30,621 nucleotides of DNA, taken from a virus. The stretch spans positions 1 through 30,621 of IMG/VR virus record IMGVR_UViG_3300012964_000042, one strand, 5' to 3'. The translations under genes and the position numbers were made by a program. Below are positions 6,162 through 15,398 of this stretch, in pieces (position 1 is the first letter of the stretch; the number at the start of each line of letters is the position of its first letter). A model generated the notes under the pieces. It saw nothing but the letters and a program-made list of their open reading frames with translations, was not told the DNA's origin and ran no database searches.

Positions 6162-6179
6162 GGCCCCCGAAAGGGGGCC
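6162..6179 (+). terminator. Strong hairpin, terminator-like without T-run
   Basis: GGCCCCC (6162-6168) and GGGGGCC (6173-6179) form a 7-bp all-GC stem capped by a GAAA tetraloop. It lies eight bases after the SSB-like stop. No T-rich tract follows, so it may be a transcript-stabilising or pausing element and not a true terminator. Confidence 0.45.
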
Positions 6180-6191
6180 TCAGAGGCAATC

Positions 6192-6503
6192 ATGACCTGT
6201 AAGTATTCCAAACGTGTCTACAACGCTGTAGCCAAGGCTGACCAGAATCTGCTGGGCGTGCGCCTCGGCGCTGCCTGTATCGATGCCCAGATCCCTGCAC
6301 AAGTCGTGGCCAAGTGGTTCGGCATCAGCCGCCAAGGCGTCTACTACTGGTTCAAGGGCGTCTACGATGTGGATGAGAGGCATCGAGAAAAAGCGAACAG
6401 CATTATCGGGACGCTGTTGCGGGCTCTTGACGACCGGGCTTTGCCGGCGAAAGATCTGGAGACAGCAATGGCGATCGTGAAACAATATCGGGAGAAAAAA
6501 TGA
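6192..6503 (+). CDS. Helix-turn-helix DNA-binding protein
   Basis: A 103-residue protein with a probable helix-turn-helix near residues 32-55. AQVVAKWFGISRQGVYYWF fits a helix, a GIS turn and a recognition helix. A helical C-terminal half follows (LLRALDDRALPAKDLETAM). This resembles small phage regulators of the early region. It starts after GAGG at 6182-6185 and ends in an ATGA overlap with a membrane protein gene. Target sites cannot be identified from the sequence. Confidence 0.75.
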   Translation: MTCKYSKRVYNAVAKADQNLLGVRLGAACIDAQIPAQVVAKWFGISRQGVYYWFKGVYDVDERHREKANSIIGTLLRALDDRALPAKDLETAMAIVKQYREKK

Positions 6504-6667
6504 AAACCAAAACTTTACTCATGCTCGCAATTTACATCCTCCCATTTATCCTCGGGGCTATCACCCACTTCTTCGATGTTTGGATTTACATCCCGTCGTT
6601 GATCATAGGCGTGTTGTACTGGGTGGGGTGCTGTATTGAAGTCGTGAAAGCGGAGAAGACAAAATGA
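6500..6667 (+). CDS. Small two-helix membrane protein
   Basis: A 55-residue frame with ATGA overlaps at both ends. The product has a short basic start (MKTKT) and two hydrophobic stretches, LLMLAIYILPFILGAI and VWIYIPSLIIGVLYWVG. It ends in a charged tail, EVVKAEKTK. It probably forms an inner-membrane hairpin. The location in the replication region, far from the lysis genes, argues against a holin. Roles such as membrane anchoring or host interference are possible but unsupported. Confidence 0.7.
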   Translation: MKTKTLLMLAIYILPFILGAITHFFDVWIYIPSLIIGVLYWVGCCIEVVKAEKTK

Positions 6668-6846
6668 GAATTTTCCACACAAAGTACGCCAGTATGCCAC
6701 TGAAAACATTCCTCGGCTTTGCGAATCAAAACATTGATTCACTGACAGAAGTTGGCCGAGAGATGCTGTACCGCCTCGAAGAGATTCACGAAGAACTTGA
6801 GTCCGGCGCATTGGTATGCGAGGACGGCTCGACCAAGACGTATTGA
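6664..6846 (+). CDS. Unrecognised 60-aa protein
   Basis: A 60-residue frame starting in an ATGA overlap with the membrane protein. It has an aromatic, basic start (MRIFHTKYASMPLKTFLGF) and an acidic helical middle (REMLYRLEEIHEELESG). No known domain is recognised. Tight coupling to the preceding genes supports that it is real. A hairpin begins immediately after its stop codon. Confidence 0.65.
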   Translation: MRIFHTKYASMPLKTFLGFANQNIDSLTEVGREMLYRLEEIHEELESGALVCEDGSTKTY

Positions 6847-6864
6847 CCCTGCCATGAGGCAGGG
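6847..6864 (+). terminator. Hairpin after 60-aa gene, possible terminator
   Basis: CCCTGCC (6847-6853) pairs with GGCAGGG (6858-6864) around ATGA. TTTT follows at 6871-6874, six bases past the stem, which is later than in a typical intrinsic terminator. A second weak hairpin, GCTGG/CCAGC (6880-6895), lies just downstream before the primase gene. Confidence 0.5.
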
Positions 6865-6918
6865 GTAGACTTTTAAGACGCTGGGCTGAACCAGCGCCCC
6901 ATCGAACGCTCAAGGTCA

Positions 6919-9819
6919 ATGACAATGAAACCATTTGAGTTTCTCAGGGTGATCCTTCCAACGGAGGGGCACTATGCGGTTGTAGGAATCAAGAACAAGA
7001 AGGTGAAGCAGAAGCTGATCAACAGCCTGAGCGAGATGGCCCCGCTGGTGCGCGGCGCCCTGGCCAATGACGAGGACATCTACTTCGGCTGCTCGTCGTA
7101 CGCTACCCCGGATGGTAGGACCAAGGCCAACGTCTTGCATGTTCAGTCTTTCTGGTTGGATCTTGATTGCAACTGGATTGACCCGATCACGAAGAATGTG
7201 ATTTATCCAACGCAACAGGACGGCTTCACCGCGCTCCGCGCGCTGTGCAAGAGCAAGGGGCTACCCAAGCCGTTCGTCGTGAACTCAGGCCGCGGCCTGC
7301 ATGTGTACTGGCCGCTGACAGCCCCGCTACTGGTCGACGTGTGGTTGCTGTATTCAAAGCGGTTAGTCGAACTCTGCGCCGCCGCTGGGTTGAAGATCAA
7401 GGACCCTGGCTGCAGCACCGACCCCGCGCGCATCCTGCGCATACCCGGCACGCTGAACTTCAAGAATCCCGAAGAGCCGCTGGAAGTCGGTATCATCTGC
7501 GAAGGCACCCCGACCGATTGGCCAGTATTGAAAGACATCATCGAGACCGCATGCGGCGAGCACGGCATCAACGGCTTCCACCCGCATCCGGAAGTACCTC
7601 AAAAAAAGTACGCACCGCGCCAGCTCGACCCGCTTACAGCGGCTTTGGCCGGCAATATCGTTGCCAAGTTCAGAACCATCGCCCGGCTAAGTCTAGCTGG
7701 CGCAGGCTGTAACCAGATCCGTTACGCCCTGGAGCACCCAGCCGATGTGAGTGAGCCCTTGTGGCGCTGCGTCCTGTCCGTTGCTCAGGTCTGCGAAGAC
7801 CGCGATATGGCGATTCACAAGGTATCCGAAGGCCATCCGGAGTATTCCCACGAGGCGACGGAGCGCAAGGCTAACGAGACCCACGGCCCATGCCGGTGCG
7901 AGACATTTGAGAAGGCAGGCCCTGAACTATGCGAGGGATGCCCCCTGAAGGGTAAGATGGCTGGCCCAATCGCGCTCGGGCGCGAGCTGGCAAAACCGAA
8001 AACCCCACCCGCCCCGGCGCCGGTGGAACCGTCACCCGTACTGACAATCAGAAACATCAACATCCCGGATCTTCCTTTCCCGTATTCGCGGGGGGAGCAT
8101 GGGGGCATCTACCTGCCCGCACCACCAAGACTGGAAGGCCAGCCACCGGAGGGTCCGCAGCTCGTGTACGAGCATGAGCTCGACGTCGTCCGTCGCATCA
8201 AGGACCCCGAGAAGGGTGAAGTCATCATCGTGCAACACAAACGGCCGAAGGACGGGATCGAGGAGATCGTGATACCGCTGGCCGATGCGCAGTCGATCGA
8301 GCGCATGAAGGACAAGCTGGGCTTCCATGGTGTAGCTGCCGGCAAGGAGCAGATGAACAAGATCGCGAACTACATGGTTCGCGCTGTGAAGAACATGCAG
8401 CAGCAGACTTCCGCCGAGCCTGCGCACTGTCAGATGGGATGGACCGCCGATCGCAAGGGGATAGTCTGGGGCCGCACAATGTTCACTAAGGAAGGACGCG
8501 TGTACTGCCCGCCGGCGGGCAAGTCGACGACGGTAGCCAATATGATGACCAACTCCGGGTCATTCGAAGTCTGGGAGTCCATCGCATCGCGCTACGCCGA
8601 GCCAGGATTCGAGCTGTACGCTTGCTGTGTGCTCATGGCCTTTGGCTCGATGCTGAATCACTACACCTACGAAGATCCGGTCTGGGTGCATATGGTCAGC
8701 TCCGAGTCAGGCACTGGTAAAACGACTTTGACCAACGTGATCAACAGTATCTGGGGCGACCCGTTTGCGATGAAGCTGACCGTGATGGACACAGTTAATG
8801 CGCTGGAAAAGCGCCGGGTGATCTTCAACAGCATGGCCATCTGCCAGGATGAGATCACGAACCTGGCCCCGGAGAAGTTGAGCCAGCTGGCCTACGCGCA
8901 ATCCCAAGGACGCGAGAAGCTGCGGCTGACCAGCGGCGCGCAGGAGATCAATAACACCGAACGAAGGAACAACACGTTCTTCACCAACGGCAACCGGCAT
9001 ATCAGTGATGTACTGGGCGCGTTCAAGACCAACGCCGCTGGCGAGTACGCCCGCCTTGTCGAGATCCCCTTTGCCCCGTTGAAGAATGTGGTGAGTGGTG
9101 ACGATCACTTCGGCAAGATCCTGAAGAACTACGGCCATGCAGGTCCTATCTTCGCGAAATGGTTGGTCGAACACGAGACCGAATTGGAAGGCCGCGTAGC
9201 CGCCGAGCGCCGGAAGTTTGAGCGAGAGTTCAATAGTGTGAGTAGCGAGCGCAACTGGGTTGGTCTGACTGCAACGGGCTTCGCTGCGGGGCGCATCCTG
9301 CAGAATGAACTGGGCCTCCTGAAGGCGTACAACCTCGACCGGCTGTACAAGGTCTGGTTGAAGCACATGCTGCGCATCCGCAGCGTGACCCAAGAGAGCA
9401 TCGTCTCGCATGAGCACGTCCTGGGCGATTTTATAAATGAGAACTATTCCAACATCCTGATACCGGACGCCCACCCAGTGACGGAGGACGCGACGACGGC
9501 GAACCTGTTCGGGCGCAAGACTGAGCGGGAGTCGAGAAACAAGCTGGTTATCCGCTGGGAGAAGGACACGCGCATGCTGTTCATCGCGCAGAGCGAACTG
9601 AAGGCATACTGCATCAAGCGCTCACATTCGTTCGTGGACATGCTGGCCTACTACAACGGCAATCAGCAGTTTGCAGGGATGACAACAAAACGTCTAGGCG
9701 CAGGGACAAGCGTCATGACCAGCCCGGTGAAGTGCTTGGCGTTCCATGTGACGGACGAGCTGGGGACGATGCTGGAAGAAGGAGGTTCTGATGCCAGTGA
9801 CCCAGCCAGCGTCGATTAG
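6919..9819 (+). CDS. Primase-helicase (AEP primase plus SF3/DUF927-like ATPase)
   Basis: A 966-residue replication protein. The N-terminal third is an archaeo-eukaryotic-type primase: FWLDLDCN carries the acidic pair Asp81/Asp83, SGRGLHVYW carries His128, and STDPARILRIPGT supplies the third acid, Asp168. A cysteine knuckle follows near 325-341 (CRCETF then CEGC). The C-terminal half has Walker A SESGTGKTT (598-602) and a Walker B-like Asp644-Glu645 in CQDEITN. This matches DUF927/D5-like helicases. It would make primers and unwind the fork. An ATG two codons downstream (6925) is an alternative start. The last 29 bases overlap the next gene. Confidence 0.9.
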   Translation: MTMKPFEFLRVILPTEGHYAVVGIKNKKVKQKLINSLSEMAPLVRGALANDEDIYFGCSSYATPDGRTKANVLHVQSFWLDLDCNWIDPITKNVIYPTQQDGFTALRALCKSKGLPKPFVVNSGRGLHVYWPLTAPLLVDVWLLYSKRLVELCAAAGLKIKDPGCSTDPARILRIPGTLNFKNPEEPLEVGIICEGTPTDWPVLKDIIETACGEHGINGFHPHPEVPQKKYAPRQLDPLTAALAGNIVAKFRTIARLSLAGAGCNQIRYALEHPADVSEPLWRCVLSVAQVCEDRDMAIHKVSEGHPEYSHEATERKANETHGPCRCETFEKAGPELCEGCPLKGKMAGPIALGRELAKPKTPPAPAPVEPSPVLTIRNINIPDLPFPYSRGEHGGIYLPAPPRLEGQPPEGPQLVYEHELDVVRRIKDPEKGEVIIVQHKRPKDGIEEIVIPLADAQSIERMKDKLGFHGVAAGKEQMNKIANYMVRAVKNMQQQTSAEPAHCQMGWTADRKGIVWGRTMFTKEGRVYCPPAGKSTTVANMMTNSGSFEVWESIASRYAEPGFELYACCVLMAFGSMLNHYTYEDPVWVHMVSSESGTGKTTLTNVINSIWGDPFAMKLTVMDTVNALEKRRVIFNSMAICQDEITNLAPEKLSQLAYAQSQGREKLRLTSGAQEINNTERRNNTFFTNGNRHISDVLGAFKTNAAGEYARLVEIPFAPLKNVVSGDDHFGKILKNYGHAGPIFAKWLVEHETELEGRVAAERRKFEREFNSVSSERNWVGLTATGFAAGRILQNELGLLKAYNLDRLYKVWLKHMLRIRSVTQESIVSHEHVLGDFINENYSNILIPDAHPVTEDATTANLFGRKTERESRNKLVIRWEKDTRMLFIAQSELKAYCIKRSHSFVDMLAYYNGNQQFAGMTTKRLGAGTSVMTSPVKCLAFHVTDELGTMLEEGGSDASDPASVD

Positions 9820-9997
9820 TTATCCCATCGGGTTGCTCGATGTCGGAGACTCGTTCTTCATCCCGGCGCTTACGGCGCAGGAACATATCGGCAAGTTGCG
9901 TAGGATGGCCGAGGCCCTCGAGATCGAGATCGACTACCGGATGGGGATAGACACGACGACGGGGCTGTATGGGATCAGGGTATTCAGGACCAGGTAG
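9791..9997 (+). CDS. Unrecognised 68-aa protein
   Basis: A 68-residue frame overlapping the primase end by 29 bases, with GGAGG at 9781-9785 as a good ribosome site. It reads as a compact alpha/beta protein: YPIGLLDVGDSFFIP, then a helix KLRRMAEALEIEI, then a final strand YGIRVFRTR. No family is recognised. It is the last rightward gene. Its stop is only four bases from the end of the convergent 1795-aa gene, with no terminator between. Confidence 0.7.
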   Translation: MPVTQPASISYPIGLLDVGDSFFIPALTAQEHIGKLRRMAEALEIEIDYRMGIDTTTGLYGIRVFRTR

Positions 9998-10001
9998 GGC
10001 G

Positions 10002-13000
10002 TTAACCCATCGTAAACTCCGCCTGCGCCCGGCGCTCGCGTAGCGCCGCGTTGCGGGGTACGCTGATCAGCGTCGACAATGGCTGCATGTTCAGCTCCCG
10101 CGGGGGTTGTTTGAAGTGCTCCCGCTCTGCGGCTTTGCTCTTCTGCAGCTCCATCCATTTCTGGTGGAGCTCGGCCATGGCTTCACGATCGCCGGCCTTG
10201 GAGGCGCGCAGGTACACCTGCTCGATCTCGCGGGTGCGGTCGGCATAGTACTTCTTGATCTGGTACTGCACCTGGGCGTTGCGGGTGATCTCCTTGATCT
10301 GGGTAGGCGGCAGACCCATGGCTTGCAGCACCGTGGCGTAGGTCGAGATATCCTCGGGCTTTACCAGCACATCGCCGTTCTTCATCGTGAAGCCTTCATT
10401 GGCCATACGGAACGCCTGCATGGCGGACTCCAGCCCCTTCGGCATGAACTTCTCGGCGCCTTTATACATATCGCCCTGCTGAATAAGACCAATGCCGGAG
10501 GCAAAACGCCCTGCTTGGGATAGCGCCGGGCCGCCGGCGATGCCACCGATTGTGGCTGCCATGCCTTTCGCACTTGAAAGATCGACCGTTGTATATGGCG
10601 CAATGCTGAAGACGTTGCTGTCGCTCAGTTTGGCAGACATGTCCAAGCCGGCCAGCGACATCGGTCCATGGGTCAGGAGGTCGGCCAGGTCCTTGCTACC
10701 GATCTGCTCGCGCACCTTCGTCTCCAAGTCGTCCGGGCTGTCACTCAGCATGTTGTATGCGAGCGAGGCGAGGTTCATCAGGGGCAGGCCGAGCAGGCCA
10801 CTAGCTACTGCGGTGTGGAACAGTTTGAAACTCAACATGCGCTGGCCGATTGCGCGCTCTTCCGGAGTAGCCCCCTTGAACGCTGCGTGCGCCGCCTTGG
10901 CGTAGAACGCCATCATCATGAACTGATACTTGCGATACTGCACTACAACCTTCGGCAGCTTCTTCAGGATCAATGGCGCACCGGTGCGCGAGAAGTCGCC
11001 TTGTGTCGTCTGCAGGACGTCAGTCACGTAGCGCTGGGCTTCGGCCACGCTGCGCCCGTTGGCGCGGGCCATATTGTAGGCAGCCACGCTGGATGATACT
11101 CGGTTCCATTGCTCAACTGCACGAGCAACCTGCCTCAGTTTATGCAGCGCACGGCTCGCCACGGCGCTTGTTCCGTCGATGGCCTTATGCCCGGTGCGGA
11201 AGCGGTCGAAGTGCCCCAAGTCTTCCTCGATACCAACATCCAGCAGTCCTTGGTTGGCGGCCTTCTCCAGCGCTTCGCAGAGCGCAGGGTCCTTGACCTT
11301 GGAGAGATCCGTGTTCATACCTTTGGTTATGCTGTGCATGACCCTGTAGCCGTCCATCGCGTGGCGCCATGCCTCGCCGTACTTGCCCGAGCCGAAGTCG
11401 GCCGCCAGTTTGGGGATCGTGACCATGGCAACCTGCGAGAAGTTGGCCAAGTGGTAGCCAAGGCTGGTAGAGAGCTGCCAAGCCGACGTCGCCGCCACAA
11501 TGCCATCCTGCACCGGCGTTGGTTCGTACTTCAGGTTCTCGGCATAATGCTCGGCCAGCAAGTTGAAGTCGTCTTGGTTCACACGCTTCTTGGTCTCCGG
11601 GTCCTTGATCTCGTTCTTCATGCGGTAGAACGCCTCGTTGATGTCCGGACCATGCTCGAGATTCGAGATGTACGCTGCCTGCGCACGGGAGTCAGCCAGC
11701 ATGGACTTGATCATATCCTTGTCATAGCCCGCGATGCCTTTGCGCTGCTGCGCAGCGTGCCGGGCGTTATGTTGGTCCACTGCCGACATGTACATCGCTT
11801 TGACCGTATCTTCCATCGCCTTGCGGGCTTCCGGAGGCATCTCGGTATTGACCTTGACGGCGGCCAGCACACGCTGCAGGACACGGTGGCTCATCGTGTA
11901 TTTATCCTCGATCTGCTTGGATTTGGCCGCTGCATCGGTGAAGGCGTATTTGCTCTCATTCTCCTTGGCAAACTGCTGGGCCTGGCCAAGCGTATCGAAC
12001 ATCGCCACCTGGAAGTTGCCCTCGTCCGCCTTGAGAGTCTCGACCCGATCTTGATTCGCCTTGGAGGGGTCACCCTCGACAGCTTTCTCTGCATCGAGCA
12101 GTTTCTGCGACTTCAGGACAGTGACGAAATTGCCAAAGCGCTTCAGTGGTGCGTAGGGGCCTTCCAGCATTCCCTTCTGGGTAAACACATCATCAACGCC
12201 GAGGCGGCTGAACAGTTCCTGCTTCATGAGGCGCGTATCCTCGCCGTGTTTGAACACAGCATCGACGACTGCCTGTTCTTCTGGTGTGAGCCGATCGAAC
12301 TCAGCCTTGAACGCCGGATCGATCTGCACCGTCCTTCCGAATCCTTCCGGCTGATGGCCCCACTTCTGTTGGATCGTAGAACGCCCGATGAAGTCGTTGA
12401 CCTTGGTATAGCTCTTGTCGTTCAGCTTGCTGGCCATCGTCGCAACAACCTCTCCGCGACGCTCCAGCTGGAACCGGGTAGTCTGCGCAGCGATCACGCC
12501 GTCATACCAAGCCTTTGCCGAAGGCAGGCCGGTCTCCATGCGCCGAACCAGGTCATGCAGATAAGTCATGGACCCCAGCGCCCGCTTTGCGATATGCCCG
12601 GCGTCCGCGACGATTTTGTCCCCTGTAGGCCCGAGGTATTTATCCGCCATCTCACGGACCACGCCTTGCTCTGTTCTTGGCACGGCTTCTTCCACGCGTG
12701 GCGCGCGCCGGCCGCCCAACGGCCCGGATGGTGGTTCCCCTTTCTCGACGATGTCATGCGCCTGGCGCAGGATGGCGACCACATCATTTTTCGTGTAGTT
12801 CGATACTAGACCGTGCCGGCGCATGAAATCGCGGACGAAGGCGACTATCTGGTTCAACAAGCTCTGGTGCACCTTGCCGTCGATCTGCCGCTCGGCCAGC
12901 ACTTCCTCGACTGCTTCCTCGAGACTCAGCCCCTTGTCCATACCACGGATCTTATCGGCGGCGGTGCGCAGGCCTTCATGAGTGTCATACATCTGGCGCA

Positions 13001-15389
13001 GCATGCCGTTCAGCTCTTTGCCGAACTTGGCGCGCAGGCCGTAGTGCCCGAGTGCTTCATGGAATAGAGTCGCCTTCACGTCGGCCAGGTCAGTATGCCG
13101 ATCGGACACGATCACCGTATCCCCGCTGCGCTCGCGAATAAAGCCCTTGGCCTTGGTCTGCTCCACCCACGCGCGGTCTTCCGGCGCGAGTTCTGCGGTA
13201 TCGAGCACCGATACTCGAGGTGCGTTGGTCCACTTGCTCGTGATGTTCTTCACCATCTGCGCAGCTTGCTCGCGGGTGTGCTCGGGTTCACCGGCTTCGC
13301 CAATACGCTTGGCCTCCGGCCCGTTCCGCGCCGCCCGGCGCTCCGCCTTGTTCTTCTCGGCAATGGTCCGGGTATGCGTCACCCACACATCCGCCAGCTG
13401 GCGCCCGGTGAATGGTTTCCCGGTTCGTGCGTTCTCAGCAACCACCTGTTGCAGATGCGCCTTGGCCTCCGGCTGCAGATCTTTGTACGGCACGCCGTAC
13501 TCATCAGATTCAACGGCTCCGCTGTCCGCCCATTCGCGCTTCGCCGCGCGCTCCAAGGCTTTGCCGGCCACGCCTGTTTCTTCTGGCTTGACCTCGACCT
13601 TTGGCGCGACTTCGCGCACGGGCTCCGCGGCGGCCCGCTCCACAGGCTTCTCTTCCGCCCCACGAGCTGGCTCCTCGGCAGCCCGTTCTGTGGGCGCGGC
13701 TCTTTCGGCGGGTTCCGTGGGCGTTACTTCCGGCTTTTTCCGCGCCTGGGCTACTAGCTCTTGAATCTGCTTCTCATCTCCGGCTTTGATAGCCTCCAGC
13801 AGCTGCGCATGGAGGTCGGCTTCGGTCGGTTTAGCGGCTTCCACCGGCCTCGGCGGCTCAACAGGAGCGGCTTCGATCGGCTTCGGCGGCTCGAACTCGA
13901 GCCCGCGCTGCTCATAGAACATCGGGTCTTTCAGCGCGCGTTCAATCGCCGTGGCCCGTTCAGGATACTGCTCCGCATGAGTCGTCAATGCTTCTTTCAG
14001 CTCTGCGCGTGCCGCGGGATCGGTCATATCCCGGCCTTCAAACTGCTGACGAAGTTCACGCCCGGCTCCCTTGTTCGAAACACCAAGCCGATTGAAATAC
14101 GCCCGGGTGATAGTAGGTGCAGCTACTTCTTCATTCGCCGCCTCCGGCTGCGGGCCGCGCTCCTTCAGCTGCTGAACGACTTCCTGCTGGGCCTTGATAT
14201 CCTCTCTCGGAGCCTTCTGCTCCTTCAGATACTTAACGGCCGCCTGCGCCTGGGCTAGTTCGGGAAACATCGGTTTACCTTCGGGAACCCCCAGATCCAT
14301 CTGGACGGTCTCGCCCTCTGGTGTAGCTTCTACCGCTGCGGCGCGTTGCGCCTGCTCCGCTTCGATTGCTTTCGCTTGTTCTTCGGCTCCTGCATATTTT
14401 CTCCCGGCTTCCTCGATTGGCTGGCGCTGCGCGCGGCGCATACCCATGGCGCCAAGAGCGCCGAATACCGGGGCTCCAGCCAAAGCCGCTCCCGCGGCTT
14501 CCTTATACCTCGCCATCGCCTCGGGGCTTGTTACATCCTCGCCGGCCTGCGCCATGCGCAGTGCCTCGGTTCCGGTCATCATCGGCACACCGATCGCCGC
14601 CATCTCACCGGTCTTGACGGCTACATTCTTGGCGGTGCTCTGAAGGGCGGCTACGGCCGCCTCCTGTGACAACTCTCCGCGCTCGACGGCGCGCGCCGTA
14701 GCCGCAAGATCCGGACCCATGGCCTTAAATGCAGCACGCGAAGCCGCACCGCCAAGAGCGCCGAAAACGGGCAGTAGAGCGGCCTGAGCCAAGGATGCAG
14801 CGATTGTTTCTGTCTGACTGAATTGTGCCGGGGCCTGACCGACGGCCGCCCGCTGGGCGTTTACTGCTTCCTGCTCCTGGATATTTCTACCCTGTTCCGC
14901 CGGCACATCAGCACCGATGAACGCCGCGCCGCGCGCGAGCGCTGCAGGAATAGCCGCACCCGGAGCCAAGAAACCCGCCGCGCCGGCGGCGGCCGTCGGG
15001 ATAGCGTAACTTCCGATCGCCCCCATCAGGGGCTCAGTCGCGTAGCGTGAGACCGCCGCACCTACGCCGGGAAATACCCCCCGGCTGAACGCCTTTGTCA
15101 CGTCTTCCGATGACGTCGGCCGATACGCCCCCGGCTCTTCGCTCGGCTGGGCCAGTGCTCTACCCCATTGCCCAAGCGTTTCACTGCCGGTGAAACTACC
15201 GAGGCCGCTCAGGCTTGACGCTGCGCCTTCCTTGAGTCCTGCTTTCAGGGCTTCGTACCCACCGTGTTTCTGCTGGATGCCGTAGGCTTCGGGCACCATG
15301 CGCGCGGCGCGACGATCCGCCTCCTCCGGAGGCATGTCATCTGGGATGAGAACATAACGCCCGTCGGGTAGATAGTGCGGTTTACTCAT
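10002..15389 (-). CDS. Giant polyvalent/ejection protein (PLxRFG, metallopeptidase-like)
   Basis: A 1795-residue protein at the end of the virion gene line. Ala/Gly-rich hydrophobic stretches occur around residues 105-165, 200-230 and 265-320, and a Pro/Glu/Ala-rich linker at about 515-640. A zinc-peptidase-like HEALGHYGL lies at 777-785, in the HExxGH form seen in phage polyvalent proteins. PLKRFG occurs near 1081-1086, the signature of PLxRFG-domain proteins. The C-terminal third is helical. Such proteins are usually packaged and injected with the DNA. Its size and place next to other probable ejection proteins agree. Which target the peptidase would cut is unknown, and activity is not shown. 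Confidence 0.8.
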   Translation of the reverse strand: MSKPHYLPDGRYVLIPDDMPPEEADRRAARMVPEAYGIQQKHGGYEALKAGLKEGAASSLSGLGSFTGSETLGQWGRALAQPSEEPGAYRPTSSEDVTKAFSRGVFPGVGAAVSRYATEPLMGAIGSYAIPTAAAGAAGFLAPGAAIPAALARGAAFIGADVPAEQGRNIQEQEAVNAQRAAVGQAPAQFSQTETIAASLAQAALLPVFGALGGAASRAAFKAMGPDLAATARAVERGELSQEAAVAALQSTAKNVAVKTGEMAAIGVPMMTGTEALRMAQAGEDVTSPEAMARYKEAAGAALAGAPVFGALGAMGMRRAQRQPIEEAGRKYAGAEEQAKAIEAEQAQRAAAVEATPEGETVQMDLGVPEGKPMFPELAQAQAAVKYLKEQKAPREDIKAQQEVVQQLKERGPQPEAANEEVAAPTITRAYFNRLGVSNKGAGRELRQQFEGRDMTDPAARAELKEALTTHAEQYPERATAIERALKDPMFYEQRGLEFEPPKPIEAAPVEPPRPVEAAKPTEADLHAQLLEAIKAGDEKQIQELVAQARKKPEVTPTEPAERAAPTERAAEEPARGAEEKPVERAAAEPVREVAPKVEVKPEETGVAGKALERAAKREWADSGAVESDEYGVPYKDLQPEAKAHLQQVVAENARTGKPFTGRQLADVWVTHTRTIAEKNKAERRAARNGPEAKRIGEAGEPEHTREQAAQMVKNITSKWTNAPRVSVLDTAELAPEDRAWVEQTKAKGFIRERSGDTVIVSDRHTDLADVKATLFHEALGHYGLRAKFGKELNGMLRQMYDTHEGLRTAADKIRGMDKGLSLEEAVEEVLAERQIDGKVHQSLLNQIVAFVRDFMRRHGLVSNYTKNDVVAILRQAHDIVEKGEPPSGPLGGRRAPRVEEAVPRTEQGVVREMADKYLGPTGDKIVADAGHIAKRALGSMTYLHDLVRRMETGLPSAKAWYDGVIAAQTTRFQLERRGEVVATMASKLNDKSYTKVNDFIGRSTIQQKWGHQPEGFGRTVQIDPAFKAEFDRLTPEEQAVVDAVFKHGEDTRLMKQELFSRLGVDDVFTQKGMLEGPYAPLKRFGNFVTVLKSQKLLDAEKAVEGDPSKANQDRVETLKADEGNFQVAMFDTLGQAQQFAKENESKYAFTDAAAKSKQIEDKYTMSHRVLQRVLAAVKVNTEMPPEARKAMEDTVKAMYMSAVDQHNARHAAQQRKGIAGYDKDMIKSMLADSRAQAAYISNLEHGPDINEAFYRMKNEIKDPETKKRVNQDDFNLLAEHYAENLKYEPTPVQDGIVAATSAWQLSTSLGYHLANFSQVAMVTIPKLAADFGSGKYGEAWRHAMDGYRVMHSITKGMNTDLSKVKDPALCEALEKAANQGLLDVGIEEDLGHFDRFRTGHKAIDGTSAVASRALHKLRQVARAVEQWNRVSSSVAAYNMARANGRSVAEAQRYVTDVLQTTQGDFSRTGAPLILKKLPKVVVQYRKYQFMMMAFYAKAAHAAFKGATPEERAIGQRMLSFKLFHTAVASGLLGLPLMNLASLAYNMLSDSPDDLETKVREQIGSKDLADLLTHGPMSLAGLDMSAKLSDSNVFSIAPYTTVDLSSAKGMAATIGGIAGGPALSQAGRFASGIGLIQQGDMYKGAEKFMPKGLESAMQAFRMANEGFTMKNGDVLVKPEDISTYATVLQAMGLPPTQIKEITRNAQVQYQIKKYYADRTREIEQVYLRASKAGDREAMAELHQKWMELQKSKAAEREHFKQPPRELNMQPLSTLISVPRNAALRERRAQAEFTMG

Positions 15390-15398
15390 ACCGGCAGT

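Noticed and set aside
11109-12809. A 566-codon open frame on the + strand inside the giant gene
   Set aside because: It is fully antisense to the 1795-residue protein, which has recognisable motifs and an intact frame. The frame has no ribosome site or known motif and looks like a codon-bias shadow.
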